A DNA stretch of 64,000 nucleotides from Stratiolaelaps scimitus (GCA_019614645.1 JABWDB010000007.1:6585501-6649500), one strand, 5' to 3'. Positions 49,196 through 61,300 are shown, counted from the first letter of the stretch. Notes: generated by a model not told the origin, from the letters alone. Translations and numbers: made by a program.

Positions 49196-52100
49196 CTGAA
49201 ATCGAAAGGTCACAGAGACAAGACAACTCACATGAGTAAAGGTAAAGCAATAGCTCGATAGCAGTAGTAGCAGCAGCAGCCATAGACTGACTGCTATTGA
49301 ATAGATTCTATGAGCTGTCCTTTCTCGAGGTCCTATTGGGAGAACCAGTCAGCTACGAACGTCGGTCAACGAGAACACGGTGCTTTAAAACCGAACGGGC
49401 GAGCGGCGACAAATTACACTCTGTGCGGACTTCCTTTTCAGATAGCCTATCTTGGTCGTTTGACCCCCCGACTACCCCCCGCCTTAGTTGTCTTCTTGTC
49501 GGTTACCTTGTCGGCAGGTAAGTCGACAAAGTCATGTTTCTCCTTGGACGCTGCCAGCAAGGATACCTGGAGACCCAAGTGTGCTGACCGCCACCGTATA
49601 AAGCAGTGAGAAGCGAGACAACACTATTTGCTATACAGCACTTACTCCTTGGCCATTTGATTCGACTTTTCAAACAAGCGAAACCTCGTAAAACGAATCC
49701 GTAAGCAAATCCAAACGATACCTTGCTATACGATGTGATTACGAAAAAATACGTTCACGTATGCCCGCGTGAAAGGACACGTCCACATACAACCGGGTTG
49801 GTTCTGATAAATCACAATGATCACCTTTCCTATTAAGGTGTTACTCATAAGGTGTCGTCCAGGAAAAGAAACTCGTCTGAAAACCGCGTCTGGATGCATG
49901 GACAGAATATAGTTGCTGGATGATTTTTGTTTGTCCTCTGCAGAAGCATTGTTAAAGAAGTGTTACCGAGCTACTCAAGTATTGCTCTACCCGTAGTAAA
50001 TCAAGGCTGCAAGGCTGAATACGACCAGCCTTGTTCTGCGCTTCCTCCTATTTCCCTTTTTCCAAAAAACGCAGTCAACTGTAGTCGAACTACAATGTGT
50101 GTTTTGCGCTTTTCGTATTTGTTGTTGTTCTCTGCTATCTCCAGCCGAAGTCTGCGATGGCTCTCCAAGTGAGAGATAAATGTCAAAGAGCCTCCCCCCC
50201 AGGAATACCAACTAAACGAGACAGAACAGGCGAAGGCTATGTTTGGTCCAGTACGGCGAAAACTGGCCGTAGTCCATTTGACTTCTACTCGCACTTCTCT
50301 CTCCTACAGCTACTGCGACTTCCACTACCACTAGTTCTTCTCTCATGCGCAAGTTTTCTATTTTAGGAGCCATCCCCCTCTTTGTCCCGAACAGGCCTTG
50401 CGCTCTCCACTCGCTCGGTCTGGCCTCCGGACGAACTGAAGAGGGAACATTCGCCTTTTCCGAAGATCTGGCCGGAGAGCCGGGACGGGGGGGGCCTGCG
50501 TGGTCTGCGAGTCTGGAACGAAAGTGGCGGTTATAAAAGGTGAAGGCACGTTCCTGCTGCTGGCTCCGCTGCCGCCGATCACTTTTGCCGGAGCTGCTCC
50601 GAGCTCTCGGAGCCACTCCGGAGCGCCTGCACGCAAGGGCAATGCTTGCTAGACCGTCGGAGCTCGAGTATCACCAGAACAGGAAAATGGTGAAATCAGT
50701 CTTCTGCTGATCGTCGAGGATTCATTAATGTCTGATGACTCTTTTGTTTTTCCTGCTCTCGGTCTGCACGCGCCAACCGGTCTACGGAGTTGAAACAATT
50801 GAAGCCGAGCCGGTGGCTGGAAACCAGGCCGTCTGGCAGCGCACCGAAAGGTCCGCGGGAACTTTGCTCCGTTACTTGACCACGGAACAGCTAGAAACAA
50901 CGGGAGCTGGCTCGGCGCCAGCGGTCGCAGAACAGCTGCTAGTCTTCGTAGAACATCGTGGCACAGCTCCATCACCATCCTAATCGCCACCGTCATATCG
51001 CATGAGATCGAACATTAATATTGAGCGAGTTGATAGACATCGCTCACCCGTGGATTCGGCTCAGAAGAAAAACAGTGTTTTATACACGGCGTCGTGCACG
51101 CGTGGAAAGACTCTCGGCGCCCGAATCCGTTCCGAGATGAACTAATTTTTCCTTTGTTGCTGCTGAAACGAAGGCTTCAGCAACAGCAAGCAAAGAAATA
51201 TAGACAATTTGTGAATATTTGGATGAAACATAGACTCTATGAATATATAGCTACTGCGAACCAACATACATCAGCGTACACAAGGAATAAATAGAGAGAA
51301 ACAACGAGAAATGGCAATTAGCCCCCCGTCCACATCCTCATCTGACCTCGATTCATCTGACCTCGATGTTACTATAGCGGAAATTGTATGCTGCCTCTAA
51401 ATGAACTGATGATTCTTAGCTGGTTCCAGATTTCCTGTGGGATCGCTACAATGGGTCTACGATCAAGCGATCGCTGTGCCGAAATGAGTAAACATCTTGA
51501 ACAAGGGATTCTATGAGAGACAGGAGGATTGTTCCACCAAAGCGATATGGGGGCCGTGCGTACCGCAATAGTCCACTTGCGAATGTCTCGTTTGTCAGAG
51601 GCTGGATTTTGGTAAGTACGTTTCATGAAAGTTGGAGAAACTCTGCATGGGACCTCCTGAGGGATTCTTAAGATTCACGAACGTTTGCATCAGTCCAGAT
51701 GACCTCCCGTCTGTGCGATATTCCGTTCACTTCGCGAAGCATTCTTGTCTATAGTTGTCACCGTCTCGGACAGTACTGAATTGTTCCAAGCCATACGACG
51801 AGGTCGACTAGACCATCCGGAAAACACGCTGGTGGAAGACATACTGATGTTTTTACTCTCGTCTAACCCGTATCCCATGTGGGACTTGTTCATTCCCACT
51901 TGGAAGTGCCGAGACGTTGGGTCCCAGGTAGCAACAAAACCTTCGAATAAATGCATGCGGTTAAACGAATCGAGGTGGTCCCTCGGAAACGCTCGAAATT
52001 ACGTCGTACCCTCGTTATAGCATGGTTACATGCACTATACTTCGTGGATAATGAAAGAAGCACCTACGTAACAAGTTGCGTAAGGTGCGCGAACACTAGT

Positions 52101-53609
52101 TTTCGAAATAACGCAGAGAATTGACAGTTACGTGCTATCGGCCGTCACCCCGCCACCCAGCGAAATCGCAAACAGAAACTGTTACAGAGCAAGGTAGAAA
52201 TCTCACCGCCTCTCTGCCTCTATGTGGGTCTCTATGCGATCGACGTATCGTTGTTCAGATGCTGCTGCTGCTGTCACAGGCGACAGTGTACCCGCTTTCT
52301 AATAGCCCTCTGGGAGTACGGTTTATATGTGCGACAAATTTTAATTACATCGCCAGCACTCTTCCCGTCCCGTCGCTAGTTTCCGCTCTGCAGCGAGCGT
52401 TTACCACATCTTGTTGACTTGGACGAGGCCGACTGCGCGTTACGCGGTATCAACCAGGCTACTCCACGCCACATGAAGGAGGCATGTTCCTGTGACGCCT
52501 GAAGCGCGACACTAATGACGAGGCTGGGGAGCCAGTGCCGCTAAGGCCAGTGCTTGCCAGAGCTGCGGCGAGCTGAGCTATACTCGACTCTACTGTCGAC
52601 ACCCGCCGTAGGGTCTCGGTACAGGCCGGTGTACTACAGGCAGGATAGGGGTTATAATAAGCCCGATGGATGGGACACGTATTCCCGAGCGGCACGTTGT
52701 CATTTTGAGCCCGTGTATGTGTGCGGGATTTAGACGCGTGGCCGCTCGGTGAAAAACAGACACATGCGGAGAGAGTGACGGAGCTATAGCCTACGGCCGC
52801 TATACACGCAGGCCGACTGTCGCGGCGATGGTGCGCTGCAACGGTGCAGGCGCTGGGTCACTCGGCGACAACGGGTACCGACAAGAGCTGACGATGGGGT
52901 ACCGCCTGCTCACGGGGCTACCGACAGCAGGCTGTTGGAGGCGCCCTGATCCTCTACAGGAAGCTCTCCGTTCTGCCTCCCTCGCTGCGGGTCGGCAACT
53001 ACCGCCTGTTGAATCCACCCTCATGGACGGAGCTGGAGGGAAAGTGAAACGCTAGCAAAGGAAGGGCCAAGGGCATGCCGGGATAACGCATGCTCGTGGT
53101 TATGAGCGCGACCGCAGAGGAGATTGATTTCCAACCGCCTCTCTCGCTGCTGGCACACTGCGCTCCTGCTGCTCAGTCCCAACGAACTCGTCCCGAATGA
53201 TGAAGCTACAGTGTCAGCTTGTCGCCGCATCTGTAACGAAACGCGGTGCCGGCGCCGTTGGCACGATGTCGCCAGGGCAGTGGTGGGCGTTGGCGTCGCC
53301 TGTGAGAATGCATGCCGCCCTTATGGTCCCATTACAAAATGTGTGTGCCGTTCATAATGCACCCTGTACACAGTTCGAGCGAGAGTATGAGGTTGGGACA
53401 AATTTGGACGGACGTTATTAGCGGATTCTGGCGAAGAAACAAAGATGGAGAACACGATGTAGAGGTTGGTGCGAATAGCTACCCCCTTGTGCATGTGGGC
53501 CATTGGGAGTTAACGGTTGCAATTACATACGGTTGATTGTCATTTGGACAACAACGCCGCCGTGCTATCCGAAGCAGTGCTTGAAGCGCAATCGAACAGA
53601 TATATGGCA

Positions 53610-53750
53610 AAAAATGATTTAATGGTTTATGAAGGGAATGGCAGTTTTACTCTGCTTAAGTTCTCTTATATGTCACGTCGCGGGACTCGAACCTGTGCCC
53701 TCCGACTTTTCGTAGTCAGAGACTTAACCGTCCAAGCCACCGGGCGACAG
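53610..53750 (-). repeat. tRNA-derived SINE-like copy 3 with A and B boxes
   Basis: On the minus strand the head starts GTCGCCCGG. An A-box-like TGGCTTGGACGG (53728-53739) and a perfect B box GGTTCGAGTCC (53683-53693) follow. A TCTGACTACGA segment between them resembles the anticodon arm of tRNA-Arg(ACG). The outer stem GTCGC/GCGAC can pair, but the T stem has A-C mismatches, so a working tRNA is unlikely. After the head come ATATAAGAGAACTTAAGCAG and a CATAAACC block, shared with the copies at 7.5 and 19.8 kb. Confidence 0.7.
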
Positions 53751-54123
53751 AGGAGTATACTCACTTATGTTTGGTAATAATATGTGCGCATACTCTGGAC
53801 AAGGGACCAAAAATGATTATAAGTGCAGTCTATGTAGCGTGAGTCTACTTGTTATAAGCAAGGTTGACTAATCCTCCGACAATCATGTATGAGGTCGTTC
53901 AGAGCTATTTCGTACAGCGAAAGAGCTTTGAATAAAGATTACTAGAACTATGATTTTTTTAGTAGGTATCAGAGGTAAGTTCCTTCATTAGAAGAACCAG
54001 AACCAGTGCTCTAATCGCTTCCGAGCGACAGTAAACGTTTCATTTGCGTTACGTCGACTAGTTAATTTCATTGTCGATAGCTTTCTGAAGCAGATTTATG
54101 TTTACATAATGTACTCACAAATG

Positions 54124-54580
54124 TTAAAGCCGTACAGCGAGAGGTAACACGGCGTGCTTTCGGCTCTCGTACCATTTGTCCATGAGTTCTTTCAAGGACT
54201 CAAAATATCGGGTGGTACTGATGTTTTCGTTCTTGCACAGCAAGTCAAAATAACAAATGCCGTTCACGTCCATAGCAAGTATAATGATCACTTTGGAACC
54301 AAGTATATTCGGCACTGCCACTGGGGATTCGTCTTTCGGTGCTTCTCGGACGGTCGGTACAAACTCAGCCAAGAATCGCCGATACGCAACGGTACGCGTT
54401 GGCCGATTTTTTGTTGCCTATAGTCTTGGAGGTTGCATTTCGAATATGCCACACGTGTTTCCATCTGCGCCGGAGTCAATTCATGGGGGACCGATTTTGC
54501 ATTTTCCTCGACATTTTCAATTTTTTTGCTTGTTATAACGTCGTAACATGTGTTGCGTGCAATTCCAGAATAGGCTGACC
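54124..54580 (-). pseudogene. Mariner transposase fragment, frameshifted
   Basis: Two overlapping minus frames resemble the intact element at 1707 in order. SGIARNTCYDVITSKK corresponds to the linker after the DNA-binding region. VPHELTPAQM follows, then GDSWLSLYRPSEK (the DETW position), and after a frameshift VPNILGSKVIIILAMDVNGI. The frame ends just before the second catalytic Asp. Both termini are missing. Divergence from the 1.7-kb copy is high, so this is a different, older mariner lineage. Confidence 0.85.
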
Positions 54581-56642
54581 AATATGTTATAGGCCAACCC
54601 TAGTTTACCTAAAAGCCGCGGCAATTGTCGCAACTCGTGCGCTCCTGAGATATTCTGAAGTGAAGTCTCCTCTTCTGTGGCCCCTCCAACAGTTCAGTCA
54701 GCCACCCCCGCCTTTCCTGAATCGATTACACCTGCAGTAAACATTTTGCCGGGTCAAGGCGAAAAACGTTTTTCCCAAGCGTCCAGCCGATGGCTGAAGA
54801 GCACCGACTGACATCGTTGTAGATGTTTAGATATTTAACCCGTCTAGACCTGACGCACACAACAGCAATACATTCTCTTCTTTTGTGATCAATGCTAGAA
54901 TCAGTGAGTAGCTATCTAAATACAATACGGATCCCAAGATGGTTATAGTTTCGATTTGGGTGTCCAGAGGGAGTTCACCTGAGGGAGATCGGACTTAGGG
55001 TCAGTCGTTGGTTGAAAAACCTTGAGATCCCAAGATGTCTACGTTACCAAACAGGAGAAGAGACAGTCCTAGTCAGTACGTGCATCAGGATGACAACAAA
55101 ACACTTTCGGGAACATGCTGATACGTGGGTATGACTGCCACAACATAGACGGTCATGAGCTGAATCGATAATGCTAAGACACAAGGCTTTTAGTTTATTC
55201 ATTTGAGAGAATGTTTATGCTAGAAGCAACTAAAATATGCTATCCAGAGAGACTCTTCCTGTGAATTTTAATATTATATCCCATTGGATTACATCAATGT
55301 TTCCATAATAGTTCAGTACTTAAATATAGATCAACGGATATGCGAATTTATATATGCGCCTGTAGATATCCCCGCACCCATCCAATGTAATTAATGCAAG
55401 AAGCTACACTAATCCAGTTTCAATAACTCAACTTGTGTTGTGCAGTATCATTAAGTCGCCTCTTGTGTTCAACCAGCGTATTGCTGGAACGTACAGCATC
55501 CGGCGGCGGTGTCTTGAACAATAACTTTAGTTCCAGAACATTTCAAAATGTCAATATTGAAATCAGTAGCAATAATTAGTGACATGATTGTATTGGGCAC
55601 TGAGGCGTGAACCCATACCTAGGATACATAAAACGTTCGTTAAAAGTGGACGCTCGCAAAAACTCGACACAGTGGAGGTCACGCAGCAGAAATGCAGTCT
55701 GGACGACGGCATTGGCGTCTTTTATCTTGTGTTGTAGGGTTGTCTAGATGGCCGATTAGCCGATAGTGGTCTGCTTTGAGCCGATGGTGCGGCGAGCCTC
55801 CATTAGGCCTGTAGGTGAGTCGACGGAGGCCCGTTTTTTAACGGTTGGTATTGGGTAATACTTGGCAAGAAAGTCCGCCTACGAAGGGATGTAATGATTC
55901 GGCAACTATGGACCGTTGGACTCTTTTTTTGCATGGAACACTGGCCGCTAATTGCTTTCGGGCGATACGAGTTCGCATTCGGAAAACGATAGTTCTAGGG
56001 TGGATTGTTATTTGGACCGTACCATCTTCACGTTGCATTCGTGTTGTTGTCTTGGGCGAGCCTAATATTATAGTTGGCCCTAGTTACTAAGTTCATCGGC
56101 GAAGTTCGGCAAACTGATGCCGTGATGCAGGATGAATTTATTCGCAATATTCATCGTCGATACTCCAAACCTCGCTCTTCTGGACGTGTGCCACCACCGA
56201 TATCCCACTTCCTCTAATAGTTCTTTGATCGGTTCGTCCTTTGTTTCAACTAACTGTTTAGTGTTATTTTATTCAGTACGTTTCTTACGAGGGCCGCCTT
56301 AATATAGTTTGTACCTTCGTAGCAAGGACAATAGCCAGGTCACTGAATTTCGTTAATGTGCCCTTTGAGCATGGCCACAAAACGCCGCTCTAGCCAGATA
56401 CATACGGCCAACGAAAACGGCACCACAAGGTTTGGGCAACGCACACACAAGCTAAGTGTGATTCGTCAGCACAAAATGTTTAAGCTACACGACTGAGACG
56501 CACCACATCCATACGATTATTTTGATTTTGTGATCATTATTATTATTAAAATATAATATCATTACTACCAGGTGCCCCCAGGGGCTACAAGCCAATTATT
56601 ATTTCTGTGATTCATAATGCCGTAATAAATTATCTCTCTTAC

Positions 56643-56725
56643 CTGTACACAATTCTGATCGGAGTCTGCATCGTCATTAGGCTGTTTGTTATAGTTACTA
56701 AAGTTTGCCCAGCCCGGGAACCAAT
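56643..56725 (-). CDS. Exon 1 seen: CTLD1 central segment with QPN motif
   Basis: An 83-bp exon with a strong acceptor (a pyrimidine-rich stretch ending in CTTGCAG) and donor CAG|GTAAGA. It starts with two bases that complete a split codon (phase 1) and ends in phase 0. It encodes the CTLD stretch WFPGWANFSNYNKQPNDDA followed by a conserved DQNCVQ. This matches the family pattern in which a tryptophan or asparagine-rich loop leads to the long-loop motif (EPN or QPD in sugar-binding members) and then a cysteine. Here the motif reads QPN, between the mannose-type EPN and the galactose-type QPD, so sugar specificity cannot be assigned. The preceding exons of this domain (the CY and W..A...C segments) should lie at higher coordinates and were not found with confidence. 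Confidence 0.85.
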
Positions 56726-56915
56726 CTGCAAGACAATCAATCAACACAACCGACGTTATTTACACAGTGTACACATTAAAGCAATATTTACATCTTTCGA
56801 GTCTTCTCTTAGCCCAAAGGAACAATTGCGGACGATTATGATTAGTGGTATAGCGTTCAACTTGCAACTCGCAAGTCACAAGCCGATAGCTGCACCATCT
56901 ATTTAGATGAAGCAC

Positions 56916-56979
56916 TAGTATAGCATATTGGCTGAGAGTTAGCCCGAAAAAGTTTAGTTAAGTTTAGTATAGCATATTG
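56916..56979. repeat. 34-bp repeat copy flanked by a 15-bp direct repeat
   Basis: TAGTATAGCATATTG occurs at 56916-56930 and 56965-56979. Between them lies a 34-bp segment with GCTGAGAGTTAGCCCG and AAAAAGTTTAGT, which matches 25443-25474. The arrangement looks like a very short insertion with a target duplication. Confidence 0.7.
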
Positions 56980-57048
56980 AGCGTCTATACATAATACGGA
57001 CATGCGTCAATCTGAGTGCACGTAAACCAAACGAATAATTAATAAACG

Positions 57049-57053
<5 letters not shown>

Positions 57054-57095
<42 letters not shown>
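57054..57095. repeat. (TA)n microsatellite
   Basis: About 20 TA units. Confidence 0.95.
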
Positions 57096-57098
<3 letters not shown>

Positions 57099-58274
57099 CC
57101 ACTCTGATATCCACGAGTCTTTCATGTCGTGTGTGTACATACAAAGAATATTTGGATAATTACAATGGAAACATAAGGACAATAATACTCCTGTGACTAG
57201 TTTAAGGTCAACCATGTTGGCGTCGTGTGGGCTGCCTGTCCAGAGCTCAAGGGTCTCAAGGAGCTCCGGAGCTCTCCGTGCCAGAAAGGTAAAGTTGGAA
57301 GCGATCGCGTTGTTTCAAAATACATCAGACTCCCGTGCGATCCTCGTATCGTCGACGGCTCCACACACCTGGTTTTTACCGATACTGCTTAGTACCCGTG
57401 TCCCAAGACGGCTCGATGGCCTGTGGGTCATCAGCGATAAGTGCAGGAGCTCTGTTGATCTCCCATGGGTAACCATCAAACGGCCGCCACCGGCCAATAG
57501 AAGGAACTGGCGTATGGTGTGTTGTTATTGTTTTGTTCAACAACGCCCAGCCGAGAGGCATATCGTCCTATAAGTGCCGCCGTATCTCGAGTCGCTGGTG
57601 CCCCACTGGTGCTTTTCGCCGCCTCCACAGTCATTGACTTTCGGCAGTTTCGAGAAGGAGCTCTGAGATAATGTTTCGCTAGCATCTTCCCCGCCCCATT
57701 TATCTACCACAGACAGTCCATCTATCTGTTTCTAGAACCCTCGTATGGCGTAGATTATGGATGTCGTCGTCGTCGTCGTAAGCCAGCGTGCATTATACAG
57801 CTAATCGAGTTTATAGACCCGCACATCGATTGAGACGTACACGTGGCGTGTCTAAGAACTTTAATGAAAACGGATGGCAGAAGTAGCTCATGGCCATGTG
57901 AGTTCCATGGTACAGCGCATCGCTAGCGTGGAAAATGCGTGCTCGGCTTCGGGATGAACCATCATATATGATAAGCTTATTTACGAAAAATACACACACC
58001 TGCATGTATTGTAGGTAACAACTGTACCGAAGTGGACGCCTTCAAAGTGGACCTATACGAGGTCATATTCAGAGGGAAATGTCGCCTGTGAACAGGCTGC
58101 GAACGCGCTGTCCAGGTGATTCAAAGCGACCTCACATAATATAATCCTGAATTATGGCCTTATACTGATAGCTTGAACTTGTGTTCACTATTCCCAGTTC
58201 ACTTTCAGCGACTTGCTTACAAAGGCAAAGTAACTTTATCTTCAATCACCATCACAATTTGTATCTATACGTTA

Positions 58275-58311
58275 TATAATATATATATATATATTATTAT
58301 TATTATTATTA
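58275..58311. repeat. Compound (TA)n-(TTA)n microsatellite
   Basis: A TA run passing directly into TTA units. Confidence 0.9.
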
Positions 58312-61300
58312 TAAATAACTTATCAATTCAACATTGTGCTAATTAATAACCGAAAAATTACATCAAGGGCCAACACAGTAACGCTTGACTGCTCGCCTTC
58401 TTTACATGAACCAAAGGGTAAATTGAGTTCTTTTTGTCTCGCGTGTGCCAGCTTTCCTTTAAACGTACAGGTAGCGACTTCGCTTTCGAATATCAATACG
58501 GTACTTTTAGTGTTACGATATGGCACGTGTAAATGGACAGCACATAACTAATTAATCGATCTAATGGGCAGAATAATTATTCGCGATGACCGCGTTCGCG
58601 CATTAGCGAATGACCAGCCTTCCGCTAATAATAACGGAATTCGTTATACACGGGCCATTCGATAAGGGTACTTACCGACTGATCTTATTAAGTGGTCATA
58701 ATTGTCGACCCTGCGGGCTCGGGACAAATGATCGCACCCAAAATCCCGGTATAGAGAGAGCGAGAGAAAGGGAGGAACAGCATGGAGAAAAGAAAGTCTG
58801 CATTTTGCCTGCCTTGGACAGGCGAAGTAAGCGAAAATCCATGTTCCATCCTGGGTAGAATGTGTGCTCCGTTGACCTTAAATTAGGCCTACCAGTTAGT
58901 TTGGAGGGGTTATCCTATACTTAACCAATAAAGGAAGAACCGAGCACATATGCGTTACATGAATTTTTCATCTATGGTGACAAAGACGAGATATACCCTC
59001 TTCCGTCATGTGTGAGTAAGGTCGTTTGCAGTCTACGGTATGTTTGTCTATGTCAGTGCCTTAACATGATCTTGTTCCTGATTTGCTCTCTGAACGTTGT
59101 GCAAGCGATCTGATGACAGCAATAGAATCTCGTGCAATTTATGCGAAAACACTTACGGAGAAATAGGAACGCTCATCGCTAGCTAAAACATCGCAAAATC
59201 AGGGTAGTTTCCCAAACTGTAACATTTATGCGTCGTGTGTTTCCAGTTATGTGTTATCTGTAGTCGCCACATGTCATATTGGTCCGACTACGATCGTGGC
59301 AACTATGGCCGGCCGGCAACCGCTATCATACTCTTTTTACGTTTAGGGACGGACCCCTCTTATGCAGTCGCCGAGCATGGCGACACACGTCCTAGTTAAA
59401 TAATAAGTCTTCGAGATTTTGTATCATGGCTAGTTTCATCCCTTTCAAGGGTTACGAGCTTCCACAAGAGTGAGGACGCAGAACGAGGGCGTCCGGTTAC
59501 GCCCACACAGACTCCGAGGAAGTCATCTCGAGTTCCAGGGCGTTGGCGAATCTTGAGTACGCTTGCCCCACGTTCGTTCGCAATACGCGAGTGGCTGTTC
59601 GTTACCCTTCAAACAAGACCTGGCCGATTGTGAGCACAGTGCTTATTGCAGCGCTTGTCGGCAAGTTCACTCAATTGGGCCTCTACTATATCGTGTTCCT
59701 CGTCGAATCGTCGACATCGTGTCGATGTGACCCGCTCGCGACAAAACTAAACAATTTCACCTCTATGTTTTCTCACCTCTTGAGATGGGGGTCGCGGGTT
59801 TGTCGGCGACGGGTGAGAGCTTTAGAGAGTTGGGTAGGTGTTAGAGGTTAGAGAAGTGGCCGAAAACGCAGTTTGTTTAGCCAACGCCGGTATACGACCG
59901 AAGCCCCTGTCGCGCAAACGAAGCGGTCGACGTTCTGTGACAAGAAACGAGCGAGCAAAAGCGGTCGGTCAATTTTCCCAAAACACGACAAGATCCCATC
60001 ATCAGGGCGAGGAAGCGACGCCGGCCAAGAAGGAACCTGACGTGTTGAAAACGAAACTACCCAAGGGCACAGCACTGGCGGCCTAGAGAGCGGGTAAGCA
60101 CTTTATAGTTCGAGAACACACAGAGCGGTCTACATGGTCAGGCCGCACGATGCTATTCAGCTATATATGAGAGAAACGATCGCGCGTTGCGGTCACGACG
60201 TTGATATTACCTCCCTCTTCATTTGCACTTTAACTTTTACTTGTCGTATAGATGTGCAAAACGACACCGAGCTTCGCCGATAGAAGGTAGCAAGCTTCAA
60301 TCATTGATAAATCTGCAAGGTTCACTTCCCTGCAGTGGAGCGACATTCTAGTTGTTGGATCGATCATTCAGTACCACCTCTGTCATTATGCTAATTCGCC
60401 TGCAAACTGCTGCCCTTTGAAAAAATAGCACCTCGTGGCCATTATTGTAATCTATAGTCAGCTCTATGTAACACGGTCTGAGAAAAACGACAACTATGCG
60501 TGTATGTAAATTTCGCCGATGTGTTGTAGGCTACCCAAGCGGCCCTGCAGGGCGCTATGACCGACACGAGAGGATGGCTCTGTTTGGCTCAAGCGGCACC
60601 CTACTGTGTTGCACTCATTATCTGGGCATATTAATGTTTTTCATGACCAACCAATGTCAAGAGGACCCTACGGTCACAAAATAAACAACTTAAAAATAAA
60701 AATAGGACCTCTCATGAATGAAGCTACACAGTGGTCTACACCTGATAAGCGGTGGTGTATGCAGGGTAATTACAAAAGTGACCTTCACTTGTGTTGGCTA
60801 GACCTGTACGTATGGTCCTAATTGTCAGGGATGCACGAGAGACGCAATACAGGCCAACAGTTCGTACAGGTGCACCCACTATGGTCCTAACTTTCCACAT
60901 ATATACAAAATGCAGTGCGCCGAATGTACTGGGCGCGTTCAGCGTTTCGGGGTCAAATTGTACGTGCCCGAGGGGAACCTTTACAAGAATGGAACGTCAA
61001 CCGATGCAGCACTGGGTAACAGGAAGGCTTTATCTTACAAGCTATAAAGTAGAGTTCAACGGTGGGTTATCGTTAACACACTGCTTTTGCCGTTGGACGG
61101 CATTGAAGTGTGTACATTATACCCAGTGGGCTGGCACACCGCTTCACCTGAGGTCCCTCAATATGAGGCGATCTGTCGTGTCAGGTAGTAAAACGATTTG
61201 GGTCCAAAATGACGCTCTCGCTTTCAGTATCACCAATTGAGTGTGCTGTATACCCGAATAGGTCTGTATGAGCATTTCTAAATGAGGTGGAACATTTGAA

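Larger units (their letters stand above)
49196..56642 (-). other. Intron between exons 1 and 2
   Basis: 7.4 kb. It holds a GC-rich stretch at 50.3-51.0 kb, another at 52.4-53.4 kb, a SINE-like copy at 53.6 kb and a mariner fragment at 54.1 kb. No exon could be supported. Confidence 0.7.
519..56725 (-). other. Predicted multi-exon gene: CTLD-CUB-CTLD-CUB protein
   Basis: Eleven minus-strand exons are linked here into one gene because each lies in the right order, each is bounded by AG/GT sites, and every junction restores a reading frame. Together they give about 540 codons. Seen in sequence: the back half of a C-type lectin-like domain, a CUB domain with four cysteines, a full second CTLD spread over four exons, and a second, unusual CUB. 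Known of these families: CTLD and CUB modules are extracellular, disulfide-bonded, and bind sugars or proteins; nematode clec proteins also combine the two. Inferred: a secreted or single-pass membrane recognition protein. Introns are about 7.4, 1.0, 8.6, 3.7, 1.2, 8.9, 9.3, 5.1, 6.7 and 2.6 kb. The signal peptide, the start of CTLD1 and any C-terminal transmembrane segment were not identified. The main alternative is that the two CTLD-CUB pairs belong to two tandem genes, but the phases argue for one. Confidence 0.8.

Noticed and set aside
50735..50983. Plus-strand frame starting MTLLFFLLSVC as a signal peptide
   Set aside because: A hydrophobic start alone is not enough. The remaining 60 residues match nothing and the reverse strand is equally open.
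53683..53750. Functional tRNA gene
   Set aside because: A and B boxes are good but the T stem has mismatches and the anticodon arm is irregular. The segment is attached to a repeated body, so a SINE head is the better reading.
57180..57310. Minus frame with FLARRAPELLETLELWTG as a possible CTLD1 exon
   Set aside because: It resembles a CTLD helix and W-T-G core, but no phase 1 GT donor is available to join exon 1, and the acceptor is unclear.
57376..57561. Minus frame ending WDTGTKQYR before a GTAAAA donor-like site
   Set aside because: The phase (2) does not fit exon 1 and no domain is recognised.
57811..58050. Minus frames around SCYLQYMQ|GTGTGT as a possible CTLD start
   Set aside because: The C-Y pair and donor look suggestive, but an upstream stop leaves an exon of under 50 bp with a weak acceptor.
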